Source: JARIHD01 sp036392795 (GTDB lineage: Bacteria; Patescibacteriota; Saccharimonadia; Saccharimonadales; UBA4665). From it: a DNA stretch of 64,000 bases. The notes under the pieces were generated by a model. It saw only the letters and a program-made list of their open reading frames with translations, ran no database searches and was not told where the DNA came from. Positions 26,349 through 33,795 of the stretch are shown piece by piece. The DNA is taken from assembly GCA_036392795.1 (NCBI GenBank), contig DASVXH010000017.1:1-64000 (forward strand), given 5' to 3'. The position numbers were made by a program, and so were the translations under genes. Each line of letters begins with the position of its first letter. Positions within the stretch are counted from its first letter, which is position 1.

Positions 26349-26963
26349 ATGGTACAGTTTCCAGAATCAGCTCCATCCGGCTCCGGCATCGAACGACCAG
26401 CCATAGAAACCGTCGCTCATGCAGCCGCCGAAATCGTCCGGCTACACACCATTTTTGAAGACCGGGCCATTGATTTAACTCCCGAATACAATCGGGAACG
26501 CATGGCGGGAGAAGAGGGTATAACATGGGGTAGTTTTAGGGGTTTGGGACTGGGAGGTAAGCCGATCTCCGTTCCTCACCTAGACTTGGTTATGCGAACG
26601 GACCGCATTATTATCCATCCCCACTACAACCGCTTTTACGAGCTGCTCTGGCGCTTCGACCTCACCCGTGCCGACATCTCCCCGGAGACCAATCGACTAA
26701 CCGAAGGTGCGGGCGTAAGCGTTGTTCGGAAAAGGGTCGGATTCAATCCAGGTGAGGCTTATGTGGCAAACGGCGAACAACTCTTTAGGGCAAAGCTCGA
26801 GCACCGCGGACCCACCCCAACACCCCGCCCAGGTGGTGGCCTAACATATTCCTATCATTCCTGGGTTGGCGACATCTACGCTCCCGTAACTGAGATCGAC
26901 GAAAATCTCACCAAGCTTATTGACCAACTGCGCGACCTGGAACCTCTTGATCAACAAGCTTAA
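26349..26963 (+). CDS. Hypothetical protein, 204 aa
   Basis: I do not recognise this protein. The start at 26349 is set by the promoter at 26310-26338, which lies inside the longer ORF; the mRNA would have only a few leader bases. The protein is soluble, with no signal peptide. An N-terminal helix (IETVAHAAAEIVRLHTIF) is followed by a mixed alpha/beta region with WGSFRGLGLGG and a C-terminal Pro/Gly-rich loop (TPRPGGGLTYSYHSW). It ends at a strong hairpin shared with the convergent beta-helix gene. Confidence 0.6.
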   Translation: MVQFPESAPSGSGIERPAIETVAHAAAEIVRLHTIFEDRAIDLTPEYNRERMAGEEGITWGSFRGLGLGGKPISVPHLDLVMRTDRIIIHPHYNRFYELLWRFDLTRADISPETNRLTEGAGVSVVRKRVGFNPGEAYVANGEQLFRAKLEHRGPTPTPRPGGGLTYSYHSWVGDIYAPVTEIDENLTKLIDQLRDLEPLDQQA

Positions 26964-27003
26964 TTAATAGCTCCTAAAGTATTTCTCCTTAGGAACTATT
27001 AAT
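26963..27003. terminator. Bidirectional terminator
   Basis: ATTAATAG (26963-26970) pairs with CTATTAAT (26996-27003) and TCCTAA with TTAGGA inside, around an 11-base loop. It separates the convergent genes ending at 26963 and 27027. Confidence 0.85.
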
Positions 27004-27026
27004 AAAAATTTGAATACTAGTAGCTG

Positions 27027-28058
27027 CTATCTGGCTAACAAAGTTTTGTTAGTGAGATTGACTCCATCATAACTAGCATCATCGTCGACCAGGTAGTTAT
27101 TTTCCCAAATTACCTTAGCCGGGTCCTGGTGAAGACGGTGCGGACCAAAGGCATATGAATCCCGAGCGATGTAGTTGCCTCGGACCGTCGCCGCATATCC
27201 GGCATTGTCCAAAAGCTGAAGAGTGTAGTTACCGCCATACATATAGTTATTCTCGATCAACATGGTACCGGACGGAGTGTCAGCTATAAAGATAGCTGCA
27301 TTGTTACCACCATCAATACTTGAATGTCGAATAGTCACATTACCACTACCGTTGTTGTTCTGTAGGCCGTCGGCATGATCATTCGGTCTGATATTTAAGT
27401 TATGAATCCATGAATCTTCAATAAGAACGTTTCCATTTATCTTTGCGCCGTCACTAAAGCCGCTGATGTCACAGCGACGACACGTGTAGTCCGAGAAGGC
27501 AATCCCATCGTCCCCATACCCGTAGCCAATGGTAGCATCTTCTACGACAAGACCTTTTACGCCTTCCCATCCACGAATTTGAATACCTCCATCTACCCAC
27601 GTTCGTTTTATGGTTATGTTATTGGCGCGCACATAAATCGTTCCCTTGACGTGCTTGCCCTCATATACCATGCCTGCGGCGGACAAGGTAACATCACCGT
27701 TTACTATAGGAAGCTTGTTTTCATCCGGTGCCCCAGTACAATTCTTGTCAGGAAAAGCAGGATAGGGCGGGCAAGTCTGCTCTCCATTGGTTGGGGGTGT
27801 CGTAGGTGGGGTTGTGGGCGGAGGCGTTACCGGAGCATTAAACTGCAGTGCCTTGCTGCCATCCGCTTCGGAAACCAATTTAGCATTACCGCTCAGCGTG
27901 GAGCTTTCGGGAGTTATGCTAACAAAAAAGCTAGCCGCCCGGGACATAAAGACCCAAAAACCCACAATCAACGCCAATCCCACCACAATAAGAGCAATGA
28001 CCTTATTTCTTTTAGAGGAATGGACCACTATCACCTTCTTGACGCCTTTTCTGATCAC
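27027..28058 (-). CDS. Surface-anchored right-handed beta-helix protein
   Basis: This 343-aa protein has a basic N-terminus, one membrane helix (about residues 20-42, VIALIVVGLALIVGFWVFMS), then SITPESSTLSGNAKLVSEAD..ALQF, a short segment I associate with Saccharibacteria surface proteins. A Pro/Thr linker and a Cys-containing loop (CPPYPAFPDKNC) follow. Residues about 115-343 are a parallel beta-helix with repeated Asn/Gly/Ile rungs (NGNVLIEDSWIHN, GSGNVTIRHSSIDGG, SGTMLIENNYMYGG), as in pectate-lyase-like carbohydrate-active proteins. It probably binds or cuts a host or matrix polysaccharide. No canonical lyase catalytic set is evident. Confidence 0.8.
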   Translation of the reverse strand: MIRKGVKKVIVVHSSKRNKVIALIVVGLALIVGFWVFMSRAASFFVSITPESSTLSGNAKLVSEADGSKALQFNAPVTPPPTTPPTTPPTNGEQTCPPYPAFPDKNCTGAPDENKLPIVNGDVTLSAAGMVYEGKHVKGTIYVRANNITIKRTWVDGGIQIRGWEGVKGLVVEDATIGYGYGDDGIAFSDYTCRRCDISGFSDGAKINGNVLIEDSWIHNLNIRPNDHADGLQNNNGSGNVTIRHSSIDGGNNAAIFIADTPSGTMLIENNYMYGGNYTLQLLDNAGYAATVRGNYIARDSYAFGPHRLHQDPAKVIWENNYLVDDDASYDGVNLTNKTLLAR

Positions 28059-28197
28059 TCTAGTCTGTAAAAATTAATGCTTTTGCTTAATTATTTGGTG
28101 CGCATACGCAAAAGTCAACTACCGTCGCAAGCTTTCTGCAAACAAAATAGTAATCCAGAGACGACGGCCCTAGCCGAGCGAAAAGGCAGGTATTCTC

Positions 28198-29301
28198 TTG
28201 CTTTTATCTCCACCCGAGGCTCATACTAGCGATGTGACCGAAACCGAATTACTTACTTTGCGCCTCTATAACCAACGTTTGATTCATTCAGACCTAAAAA
28301 CGCCGCACGACGTGGCGACATGGCTAGGCGGAATTCAGGCGCAGGAAGTGCTGTCCTCACTCTATGCGGTTGGTCTAAGACTACCCGGCGCAACCGAGGC
28401 AGGCGTGGAAAGTGCCTTGGCTGACAGATCGATCGCCAGAGCCTGGCCTATGCGATCGACCATTCATTTTATGCCAGCCGAAGATGCACTATGGACTACG
28501 CAGCTGCTGGGCCCACGTCAAAATAAAAAGAGCGCCAGCGTTTACCGCAAATACGGGCTTACCGAAGACTTGTTTAATAAAGCGCGACCCATTCTTGAAA
28601 AATCGTTGGCCGAAGGCCCCAAAATACGCAGCGAGCTAACCAAGGACCTTGCGGCCGGCGGAGTGGACACATCAGATGGCCGGGGTATGCTCATTTTTAA
28701 ATATTGGGGGCAAGAAGGTGTATTGTGTATTGGACCACGCCACGGCAAACAGCAAACACTAGCCCTCCTAGCATCATGGGCCGCAAAAAATAACACACCA
28801 GGTAACGACGAAGAAGCTTTTTTCATACTCGCTCAGCGCTATTTTCAAAGCCACGGACCGGCAACACTCCGCGATTTTGTTTGGTGGACTGGCGCGACCG
28901 TAGCCGAATGTAAGAGGGCTCTGGAAGCCAGCAAAGATCAGCTTATCAGCGAAGTCTTTCACGGCCAGGAATACTTTTTTAAACCACATAAGACCGTCCC
29001 CGCCCTAGATAACACCAAGGCCTTGCTACTGCCAGCCTTTGATGAATACACGGTCGCATACGCCGATCGCAGGGCAGTCATGCAAACCGACGACATAAAA
29101 CAAGTGTCGTACGGCATTAACCCCAATATCATTATTGACGGCCGTGCGGTGGGTATGTGGAAACGCATCTTAAAAACCAAGAAAACAGTCGTAGTTCTAC
29201 AACCGTTTACCCCATTTACTACCGAACAGCATAGGGCAATTGAAAAAGCCGTAGCTGAATTTGGCAGATTCATGGGCGTTCCAATCGAGATCAAAGAATA
29301 A
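28198..29301 (+). CDS. Winged-helix DNA-binding protein of the AlkZ/YcaQ (HTH_42) family
   Basis: The 367-aa protein shows the family layout: LRLYNQRLI at the start, WLGGIQAQEVLSSLYAVGLR, ARAWPMRSTIHFMPAED with the catalytic-type MRSTIH segment, and LPAFDEYTVAYADR near the C-terminus. AlkZ/AlkX-type members are DNA glycosylases that unhook crosslinks or remove alkylated bases; the QxQ-like motif of this group may be the GIQAQE here. A TTG at 28198 is used as start; GTG at 28234 is an alternative. It ends just before the A/T-rich accessory island. Confidence 0.8.
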   Translation: MLLSPPEAHTSDVTETELLTLRLYNQRLIHSDLKTPHDVATWLGGIQAQEVLSSLYAVGLRLPGATEAGVESALADRSIARAWPMRSTIHFMPAEDALWTTQLLGPRQNKKSASVYRKYGLTEDLFNKARPILEKSLAEGPKIRSELTKDLAAGGVDTSDGRGMLIFKYWGQEGVLCIGPRHGKQQTLALLASWAAKNNTPGNDEEAFFILAQRYFQSHGPATLRDFVWWTGATVAECKRALEASKDQLISEVFHGQEYFFKPHKTVPALDNTKALLLPAFDEYTVAYADRRAVMQTDDIKQVSYGINPNIIIDGRAVGMWKRILKTKKTVVVLQPFTPFTTEQHRAIEKAVAEFGRFMGVPIEIKE

Positions 29302-29563
29302 AGTAGGCGTACGCCCACAGCGACACTGGAACCGGGCAGTACTCACTTTTCAGCGGCAAGATTCATTTAGAGGATAGGACCATAAGGGAATTTAGCTTAT
29401 CACCGGCACCATAGAGGTCATTCAGCAAGTCCTGAGTGAGCACGAACCATTCTTTGCAGAATATTCGATCGAATTGTAACCCCCCGCTATATCTTGCCGA
29501 CGCTCTTAATCATGGCGGGGAAGCACATTGAAGGATTTTTGTAACTCTGTTGAGAGTTTCCTG
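29302..29563. other. Intergenic region, left edge of the accessory island
   Basis: No confident gene. On the minus strand an open stretch (29363-29509, 48 codons) reads like protein, including FVLTQDLLNDLYGAGDKLNS, but it has no start codon and may be a gene remnant. A small AACTCT/AGAGTT hairpin (29543-29558) lies next to repeat copy A. Confidence 0.4.
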
Positions 29564-29665
29564 AAATATAATAAATTCTACTTGGTGACCTCACCGCTCC
29601 CTACTTGGAAACAATTATGGGAGTGCTTGGAAAAGATGAGTGAACAATTTGACGAATTCGGTAAT
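29564..29665 (+). repeat. Peptide-coding repeat, copy A
   Basis: One of three diverged direct copies. Its plus-strand frame reads KYNKFYLVTSPLPTWKQLW and then ECLEKMSEQFDEFGN. Compared with copy B, 18 of 28 residues match and at least nine matched residues use different synonymous codons, a sign of past selection on this peptide. The end of the HD-hydrolase gene (stop at 29615) runs antisense through it. A short ORF from 29528 to 29734 contains it, but its second half is antisense to the HD gene. Confidence 0.65.
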
Positions 29666-30139
29666 AGTGGTATTGCGCCCGCCCTTACTTGGTGCAATAT
29701 CGGCGGGATCATATGCTGGCAAGGAATATTTTGAAGTATAGGCACGCATCAGACCGACAGCGCCCAAGCCATCAAGCTTATCTGCGTCTTGCAAGATATG
29801 CGTAAGCTCGCCCTCAGCCTTGAACGCACTGTGATCCCGAATCGCGTCTAGAATCTGCTGTTTCGTTTCCTCGTCGTAGTCCGTGTACCTATCGAGCATC
29901 TCGCTGGCCATTGGCACCCCGGCCGGGCCATGATCTTTCTCTTCTTCCTGCACTGTTCGCCCCATATCATGCAGAAGGCCAGCGACTTCTGCTACTTCAG
30001 GATCGGAATAATTTTCTTGTAGGGCAATATGTTTAGCAATCTGTGCAACACGAAATGCGTGGTCAGCTCCGTGTGCAATGTGTGAACGCTTATCGAATTG
30101 TGCTTGGACTGCTTGTTTGAGGCCGAGGATATCTTTCAT
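29615..30139 (-). CDS. HD-domain phosphohydrolase
   Basis: The 174-aa protein has the HD-superfamily metal site: His in IAHGADHAFRV, the HD pair in GLLHDMGRTV, a later His in IRDHSAF and Asp in ILQDADKLDGLGA. This matches YedJ-like phosphohydrolases acting on nucleotides or other phosphate esters. The start at 30139 is chosen because TATAAT (30147-30152, minus strand) lies seven bases upstream, giving a leaderless mRNA; the longer ORF start (30178) lies above that box. The last 15 codons overlap repeat copy A antisense and look non-conserved, so the gene end seems to have been extended into the repeat. Confidence 0.85.
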   Translation of the reverse strand: MKDILGLKQAVQAQFDKRSHIAHGADHAFRVAQIAKHIALQENYSDPEVAEVAGLLHDMGRTVQEEEKDHGPAGVPMASEMLDRYTDYDEETKQQILDAIRDHSAFKAEGELTHILQDADKLDGLGAVGLMRAYTSKYSLPAYDPADIAPSKGGRNTTITEFVKLFTHLFQALP

Positions 30140-30182
30140 ACAGACTATTATATCTTGACGAGAGTAAGATAGCCCCAAAACA

Positions 30183-30209
30183 AAAGAACTCTATCTTACA
30201 GAGTTCTTT
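30183..30209. terminator. Terminator between methyltransferase and HD genes
   Basis: AAAGAACTCT (30183-30192) pairs with AGAGTTCTTT (30200-30209) around a 7-base loop, with A/T runs on both sides. On the minus strand it follows the methyltransferase gene and repeat copy B and precedes the HD promoter. Confidence 0.8.
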
Positions 30210-30322
30210 ATGATGTAATAATTGCAATGGTGACCTCGTTGACCCCTACTTGGAAACATCTCTGGGCGTGTTTAGAGAAAATGGACGAGCAGCTTGAAGA
30301 ACTAGGAATTAACTATGATTGA
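30206..30322 (+). repeat. Peptide-coding repeat, copy B
   Basis: Diverged copy of the repeat between the HD and methyltransferase genes. The plus-strand frame reads MVTSLTPTWKHLWACLEKMD and then EQLEELGINYD before TGA. TGG and ATG codons are kept while Leu, Glu, Lys, Cys and Gln codons differ silently from copy A. Confidence 0.65.
30227..30322 (+). CDS. Candidate 31-aa small protein within repeat copy B
   Basis: ATG to TGA, entirely between two real genes and overlapping neither. It is amphipathic: TPTWKHLWACLEKMD followed by EQLEELG would form a Trp-containing helix. Its only support is the synonymous-substitution pattern against copy A and the weaker match to copy C. No ribosome-binding site is clear. 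It may instead be the surviving tail of a once longer protein. Confidence 0.35.
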   Translation: MVTSLTPTWKHLWACLEKMDEQLEELGINYD

Positions 30323-30326
30323 ACTC

Positions 30327-30935
30327 CTAAACTTCAACTCTAGTTGTGCCCACATGCCGAACAAGGCCGCCAAGGAAAATGAAGTTACGATCATGCTTGC
30401 CATTCGTAAACACCTCAATGTATTCACACGGGCCAAGTGCTGCGACAACCTTTTCATACGTCATATGTGTGGGTGCGTAAATAACGATTTTATCTGTTAT
30501 CAATTCTCGGATATTAGTAATGAGGTTCCGCAGATCAGGGTTTTGTCTTTCAGGATCAACCTGGCCAGCATGAGTACTCCAGTATGGAATATCATACAGA
30601 ACGATATCCGCCCTTATTTTACCCAGAAGCTCTCTATCGCTGATATCTCCACACAACACTTCGTAATTTGCGATCTTCGCTTGCTCAAGATTCTTTCGGC
30701 AGTCTTCAACGATCTTGGAGTCGATATCTATTCCAAGTACCTTGTTAAAAGTCTTCGAGAGCTCAATCAGGCTAACTCCAACGCCACAACACAATTCGCA
30801 CACAACGTCACCTTCTTTCTTCAATCTTTCTGCAAGATATCGGGCAGTTGCGGGGTAGCTGGCTATTTTAAGGGAGAGCTCGTCTCCAGAAATATTAGGG
30901 TCGTATCCACGAGTTTGAATTATATCTGTACGCAT
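30327..30935 (-). CDS. Class I SAM-dependent methyltransferase
   Basis: The 202-aa protein has SAM motif I (VVCELCCGVGVSLIEL), the acidic end of strand 2 (VLGIDIDSKIV), VLCGDISD and a catalytic-type DIPYWS, which resembles the D/N-PPY/W motif of N6-adenine or guanine-N2 methyltransferases such as the TGS1 group. It could modify RNA or DNA. The start is set at 30935: TATAAT lies inside the longer ORF (start 30953) and is six bases before this ATG. It is followed on the minus strand by repeat copy B and a terminator. It is more A/T-rich than core genes nearby. Confidence 0.75.
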   Translation of the reverse strand: MRTDIIQTRGYDPNISGDELSLKIASYPATARYLAERLKKEGDVVCELCCGVGVSLIELSKTFNKVLGIDIDSKIVEDCRKNLEQAKIANYEVLCGDISDRELLGKIRADIVLYDIPYWSTHAGQVDPERQNPDLRNLITNIRELITDKIVIYAPTHMTYEKVVAALGPCEYIEVFTNGKHDRNFIFLGGLVRHVGTTRVEV

Positions 30936-31003
30936 CATTTTATTATAAGACATACGCCCAACGAGAGTCGAAACATATTAACGGAGGTGGAGGGGCACAC
31001 AAA

Positions 31004-31034
31004 CAAAAAGCCCCTGCATAGCAGAAGCTTTTTG
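31004..31034. terminator. Terminator-like hairpin upstream of the methyltransferase gene
   Basis: CAAAAAGC (31004-31011) pairs with GCTTTTTG (31027-31034), with an inner CTGC/GCAG helix and A/T runs on both sides. It lies between repeat copy C and the methyltransferase gene, the same order as at copy B. Confidence 0.7.
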
Positions 31035-31055
31035 TTATCTGGAAGGTGTTCCAGA

Positions 31056-31166
31056 AAATACGATAAATTCAACTTGGTGAGCCAGACGTCCCAAATGTGG
31101 AACTCTTTGTGGCCAGGCTTAGAGCGCATCAATCTACGACTTATTGAATTAGATATCGTAACATAA
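31056..31166 (+). repeat. Peptide-coding repeat, copy C
   Basis: The most diverged copy. The plus-strand frame reads KYDKFNLVSQTSQMWNSLWP and ends IELDIVT before TAA (31164-31166). It keeps the K-Y-[ND]-K-F-x-L-V, W-x-x-L-W and L-E-[KR] pattern of copy A. Base identity with copy A is highest around 31056-31080. Its stop lies just before the first Fic operator-like palindrome. Confidence 0.6.
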
Positions 31167-31253
31167 TGTTACGGTCTGTATGTAGATTGATATCATTATA
31201 ACAGATGTAATATAACATAAGATGTTACACTATTATTAACATTGTGTTACACT
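31157..31253 (+). promoter_or_regulatory. Fic promoter with three operator-like palindromes
   Basis: Three sites share TAACA..TGTTA: CGTAACAT-A-ATGTTACG (31157-31173), TAACAT-AAG-ATGTTA (31213-31227) and TAACA-TTG-TGTTA (31237-31249). The third touches the likely -10 box TACACT (31248-31253), seven bases before the ATG, and the second covers the -35 zone. This looks like cooperative repression. Confidence 0.7.
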
Positions 31254-31260
31254 TAAGCGT

Positions 31261-32403
31261 ATGAAGAAGCCTTCACTCCCACAACCTCAATTTCAATCTC
31301 GCTTGACTCAGTTGATTTTTGACTTAGAGCATCTTAGAGATCGTGATCTTAAAGGCTCTACTCCAGCATGGCTATTTTTCGACCTTAAAGACATCATGCA
31401 TCAGCTTGAAAGTCTCACCTCTGCCCGAATAGAAGGCAACCGCACGACTATTATGAGTGTCGTCGAGAATACAATTGAAGGCGACGGGGGCACAGACGAC
31501 GAGTCCCTACTTGAGCTGCGCAATATCCAGCATGCGATTGGGTTCATAGAAGACAACATCGCCAATACCCCAATAGATAGAGCCTTCATCTGCGAAATTC
31601 ATAAGATTGTTGTAAAGGATCTCAAGCGAGATGGCAGTAAAAAGCCAGGCAAGTATCGTACTGCTGACGTCGAAATTACTAAAAGCAATCACAAGCCACC
31701 CGCACATGTTCAGGTACCTCATTTAATGGAGGAGCTTATTAAGTTTGTAAATACACCCAATGAACCACAATATGATCTCCTTAAAACAGCCATCGCACAC
31801 CACCATTTCACCGCCATACACCCTTTTGATAACGGCAACGGGCGTACTGTTCGCCTTATTACCTATGCCATGCTAACAAAGCAAGGATTTATTGACGATA
31901 AAGGCTTTCGGCTACTCAATCCATCGGCTATTTTCTGCATGGATCGACAAAAATACTATGATAAGCTGGCTCGTGCAGATAGAGGCGATGAAAAAGGCTC
32001 TTTAGAGTGGTGCGAGTATGTTCTTGGCGGTATAAAAGTTGAGATTGAGAAAATTGAGAAGCTTTTAGATGCGGGATTTGCCAAACAAAATATAATCATT
32101 CCTGCGCTCAAGCTGGCTAAAGAAAAAAAGCAGATTACCGACATCGAGCATGAAATACTTTTGATAGCCATGGATAGATCACCATTTCAAGTCTCCGACA
32201 TACAGCATCTTTTCGGCAAGACAGACTCGGCCAGAGTAGCCGCATCACGAGCAGTTAAGAAGTTGCGTGATCAGAAATTTATCATGGTACATCCAAACTA
32301 CAAACTAAAATATGTCCTGCGATTCTCCAATAACTATCTTCTGCGCGGAGTTATGCAACAATTAGATGTCCATAATCTTTTACCTATTAAACCGAATTCC
32401 TAG
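31261..32403 (+). CDS. Fic-domain protein with N-terminal inhibitory helix and C-terminal winged helix
   Basis: The 380-aa protein has the Fic core motif HPFDNGNGRTVR (about residue 186-197), complete for AMP transfer. Near residue 55 TSARIEGN fits the (S/T)xxxE(G/N) inhibitory helix, here N-terminal to the core (class II), so the Glu should block the Arg of the Fic motif until relieved. The C-terminal 100 residues include a likely winged helix (SDIQHLFGKTDSARVAASRA). Class II Fic proteins transfer AMP to protein targets. Three palindromes overlap the promoter, so the winged helix may repress its own gene. The mRNA appears leaderless. Confidence 0.92.
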   Translation: MKKPSLPQPQFQSRLTQLIFDLEHLRDRDLKGSTPAWLFFDLKDIMHQLESLTSARIEGNRTTIMSVVENTIEGDGGTDDESLLELRNIQHAIGFIEDNIANTPIDRAFICEIHKIVVKDLKRDGSKKPGKYRTADVEITKSNHKPPAHVQVPHLMEELIKFVNTPNEPQYDLLKTAIAHHHFTAIHPFDNGNGRTVRLITYAMLTKQGFIDDKGFRLLNPSAIFCMDRQKYYDKLARADRGDEKGSLEWCEYVLGGIKVEIEKIEKLLDAGFAKQNIIIPALKLAKEKKQITDIEHEILLIAMDRSPFQVSDIQHLFGKTDSARVAASRAVKKLRDQKFIMVHPNYKLKYVLRFSNNYLLRGVMQQLDVHNLLPIKPNS

Positions 32404-32436
32404 ATACAATACATTCTAAAGTTGTAAACTAGGTAC

Positions 32437-33153
32437 ATGCATCTCGAAAAAGTAAAGCGCCTACTTGCTATGTATGAGCAAGGTCTCATTCCCGCATTAG
32501 AAAAACATGAAGTTAATCCTGGGTTGCCTCTAGAAAGCCGCGAAAACTACCTCTACTTCACTTTGCCAGTTTGTATTAACTTTCAGCGCAACTCGCCAGC
32601 ACTCTGGGCAGCAGCACTTGCCTCGTGGGAAGATGAAGCAACCAGATATGTATTCTTTCCGGAAGAGCTAGCAAATACACCCATAGAGCAGGTCCGTGCC
32701 GATCTAGTAAAGCACAAACTTGCTTTGCAGCCGAACAAACACGTTCTCATTTGGACAACCATTGCCAAAACTCTTCACGATTATTACCACGACGACCCGC
32801 GGGAACTAATCAAAGAAGCAGATAGTGATGCGAGCAAATTGATCGAGCTTTTACAGAAAACACATCGGAAACGTTTTCCGAATCTCAGCGGGCCGAAGCT
32901 TTCAAATTATTGGCCGTTCATCCTATCGCTCTATACAGACGTTGAGTTCAAAAACGCACAGGCCATTTCCATCATCCCGGATACCCACGTATTGCAAAGT
33001 AGTGCCAAACTCGGAATAGCCCCCGTTGGAGCAACTTCATTACAAGTTGAGCTCGCCTGGAAAGAACTCTTAAAAGATAGCGGGATCAACCCCTCACAAG
33101 TTCACCCTGTATTGTGGCACTGGAGCCGAAATAAATTTCAGCCGGAAGTATAA
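32437..33153 (+). CDS. Hypothetical protein, 238 aa, paired with Ham1-like gene
   Basis: I cannot name this family with confidence. The C-terminal half has LSGPKLSNYWPFILSLY and a closing HPVLWHWSRN, with a DTHVLQSSAKLGI segment between; such W/H/P-rich motifs suggest a conserved fold with a buried site, possibly a base- or nucleoside-processing enzyme, but this is a guess. The N-terminal half is helical. It ends two bases before the Ham1-like gene and was probably transcribed with it. Confidence 0.6.
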   Translation: MHLEKVKRLLAMYEQGLIPALEKHEVNPGLPLESRENYLYFTLPVCINFQRNSPALWAAALASWEDEATRYVFFPEELANTPIEQVRADLVKHKLALQPNKHVLIWTTIAKTLHDYYHDDPRELIKEADSDASKLIELLQKTHRKRFPNLSGPKLSNYWPFILSLYTDVEFKNAQAISIIPDTHVLQSSAKLGIAPVGATSLQVELAWKELLKDSGINPSQVHPVLWHWSRNKFQPEV

Positions 33154-33155
33154 CT

Positions 33156-33716
33156 ATGAGGGAAATCACTTTTATTACCAGCCATGCCAAAAAGGCCGAA
33201 GAAATCTCATGGCATCTCGGACATCCGGTTACTCACAACCAACTTGATCTGCCCGAAATCCAGTCACTCGACCCGCATGAAGTCGTACGAATTAAGGCGG
33301 AAGAAGCCTACCGCCAACTACAACGCCCAGTATTAGTAGAGGATTTCTCGCTTCGCTTTGAGGCGCTAGGCAAATTACCCGGCCCGCTCATAAAATGGTT
33401 CCTGCAAGAATTAAAAGTAGAGGGCATTTGTAAATTACTCGATAACTATGAGACTCGAGTAGCGCATGCCCAAACTTGCTTTGGCTACCACGACGAAAAG
33501 GGTCTGCACATCTTTGACGGTATCATGAAAGGCACAATCACAACAGAAATCAGAGGAGACAATGGGTATGGCACCGACGGGATATTCATTCCAGACGGCC
33601 AAGATAAGACTTGGGGCGAGATGGATAAAGGAGAACAGGTGAAATACTCTTTGCGGCGCATCGGCCTCAAAAAATTAGAGGCGTTTCTCACCCGCGGGGA
33701 ATCGAACCCAAAGTAA
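33156..33716 (+). CDS. Ham1/RdgB-like non-canonical purine NTP pyrophosphatase
   Basis: The 186-aa protein has the Ham1 layout: an early substrate loop (ITFITSHAKKAEE), the VLVEDFSLRFEAL catalytic acidic segment, and GDNGYGTDGIFIPDG with KTWGEM near the end. The family hydrolyses ITP, dITP and XTP to monophosphates. The last residues (TRGESNPK) are encoded by DNA that looks like a tRNA T-arm in reverse (33691-33709), so the native C-terminus may have been replaced on insertion next to a tRNA. It begins two bases after the previous gene. Confidence 0.85.
   Translation: MREITFITSHAKKAEEISWHLGHPVTHNQLDLPEIQSLDPHEVVRIKAEEAYRQLQRPVLVEDFSLRFEALGKLPGPLIKWFLQELKVEGICKLLDNYETRVAHAQTCFGYHDEKGLHIFDGIMKGTITTEIRGDNGYGTDGIFIPDGQDKTWGEMDKGEQVKYSLRRIGLKKLEAFLTRGESNPK
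33691..33709 (-). repeat. tRNA T-arm-like fragment at the island edge
   Basis: On the minus strand this 19-base stretch reads like the T-loop and distal stem of a tRNA (GGGTTCGATTCCCC), about 90 bases from the intact tRNA-Glu 3' end and similar to its T-arm. No other tRNA arms are present. It may be a relic of insertion at a tRNA 3' end. Confidence 0.4.
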
Positions 33717-33734
33717 CAGAGGTGGAAAATAAAT

Positions 33735-33768
33735 AAAAAGTTCCAGCGAATATTTCCTGGAACTTTTT
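33735..33768. terminator. Bidirectional terminator of tRNA-Glu and the island
   Basis: AAAAAGTTCCAG (33735-33746) pairs perfectly with CTGGAACTTTTT (33757-33768) around a 10-base loop. Confidence 0.9.
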
Positions 33769-33795
33769 ACCTCTGTTGAGAGTTGAATAATTTCG

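Noticed and set aside
29528..29734. 68-aa ORF containing repeat copy A as a full gene
   Set aside because: Its second half is antisense to the well-supported HD-hydrolase gene and lacks similarity to copies B and C. Only the repeat part is kept.
30315..31166. 283-aa plus-strand ORF ending in repeat copy C
   Set aside because: Most of it is the antisense shadow of the methyltransferase gene; only the last 36 codons match the repeat.
33771..33784. CTCTGTTGAGAGTT next to tRNA-Glu as a fourth copy of the island repeat
   Set aside because: It matches the 14 bases next to copy A exactly and a TGGTGACC follows, but that TGGTGACC is the tRNA-Glu 3' end, and repeated 14-mers are expected by chance in 64 kb. 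Too weak to count as a copy.
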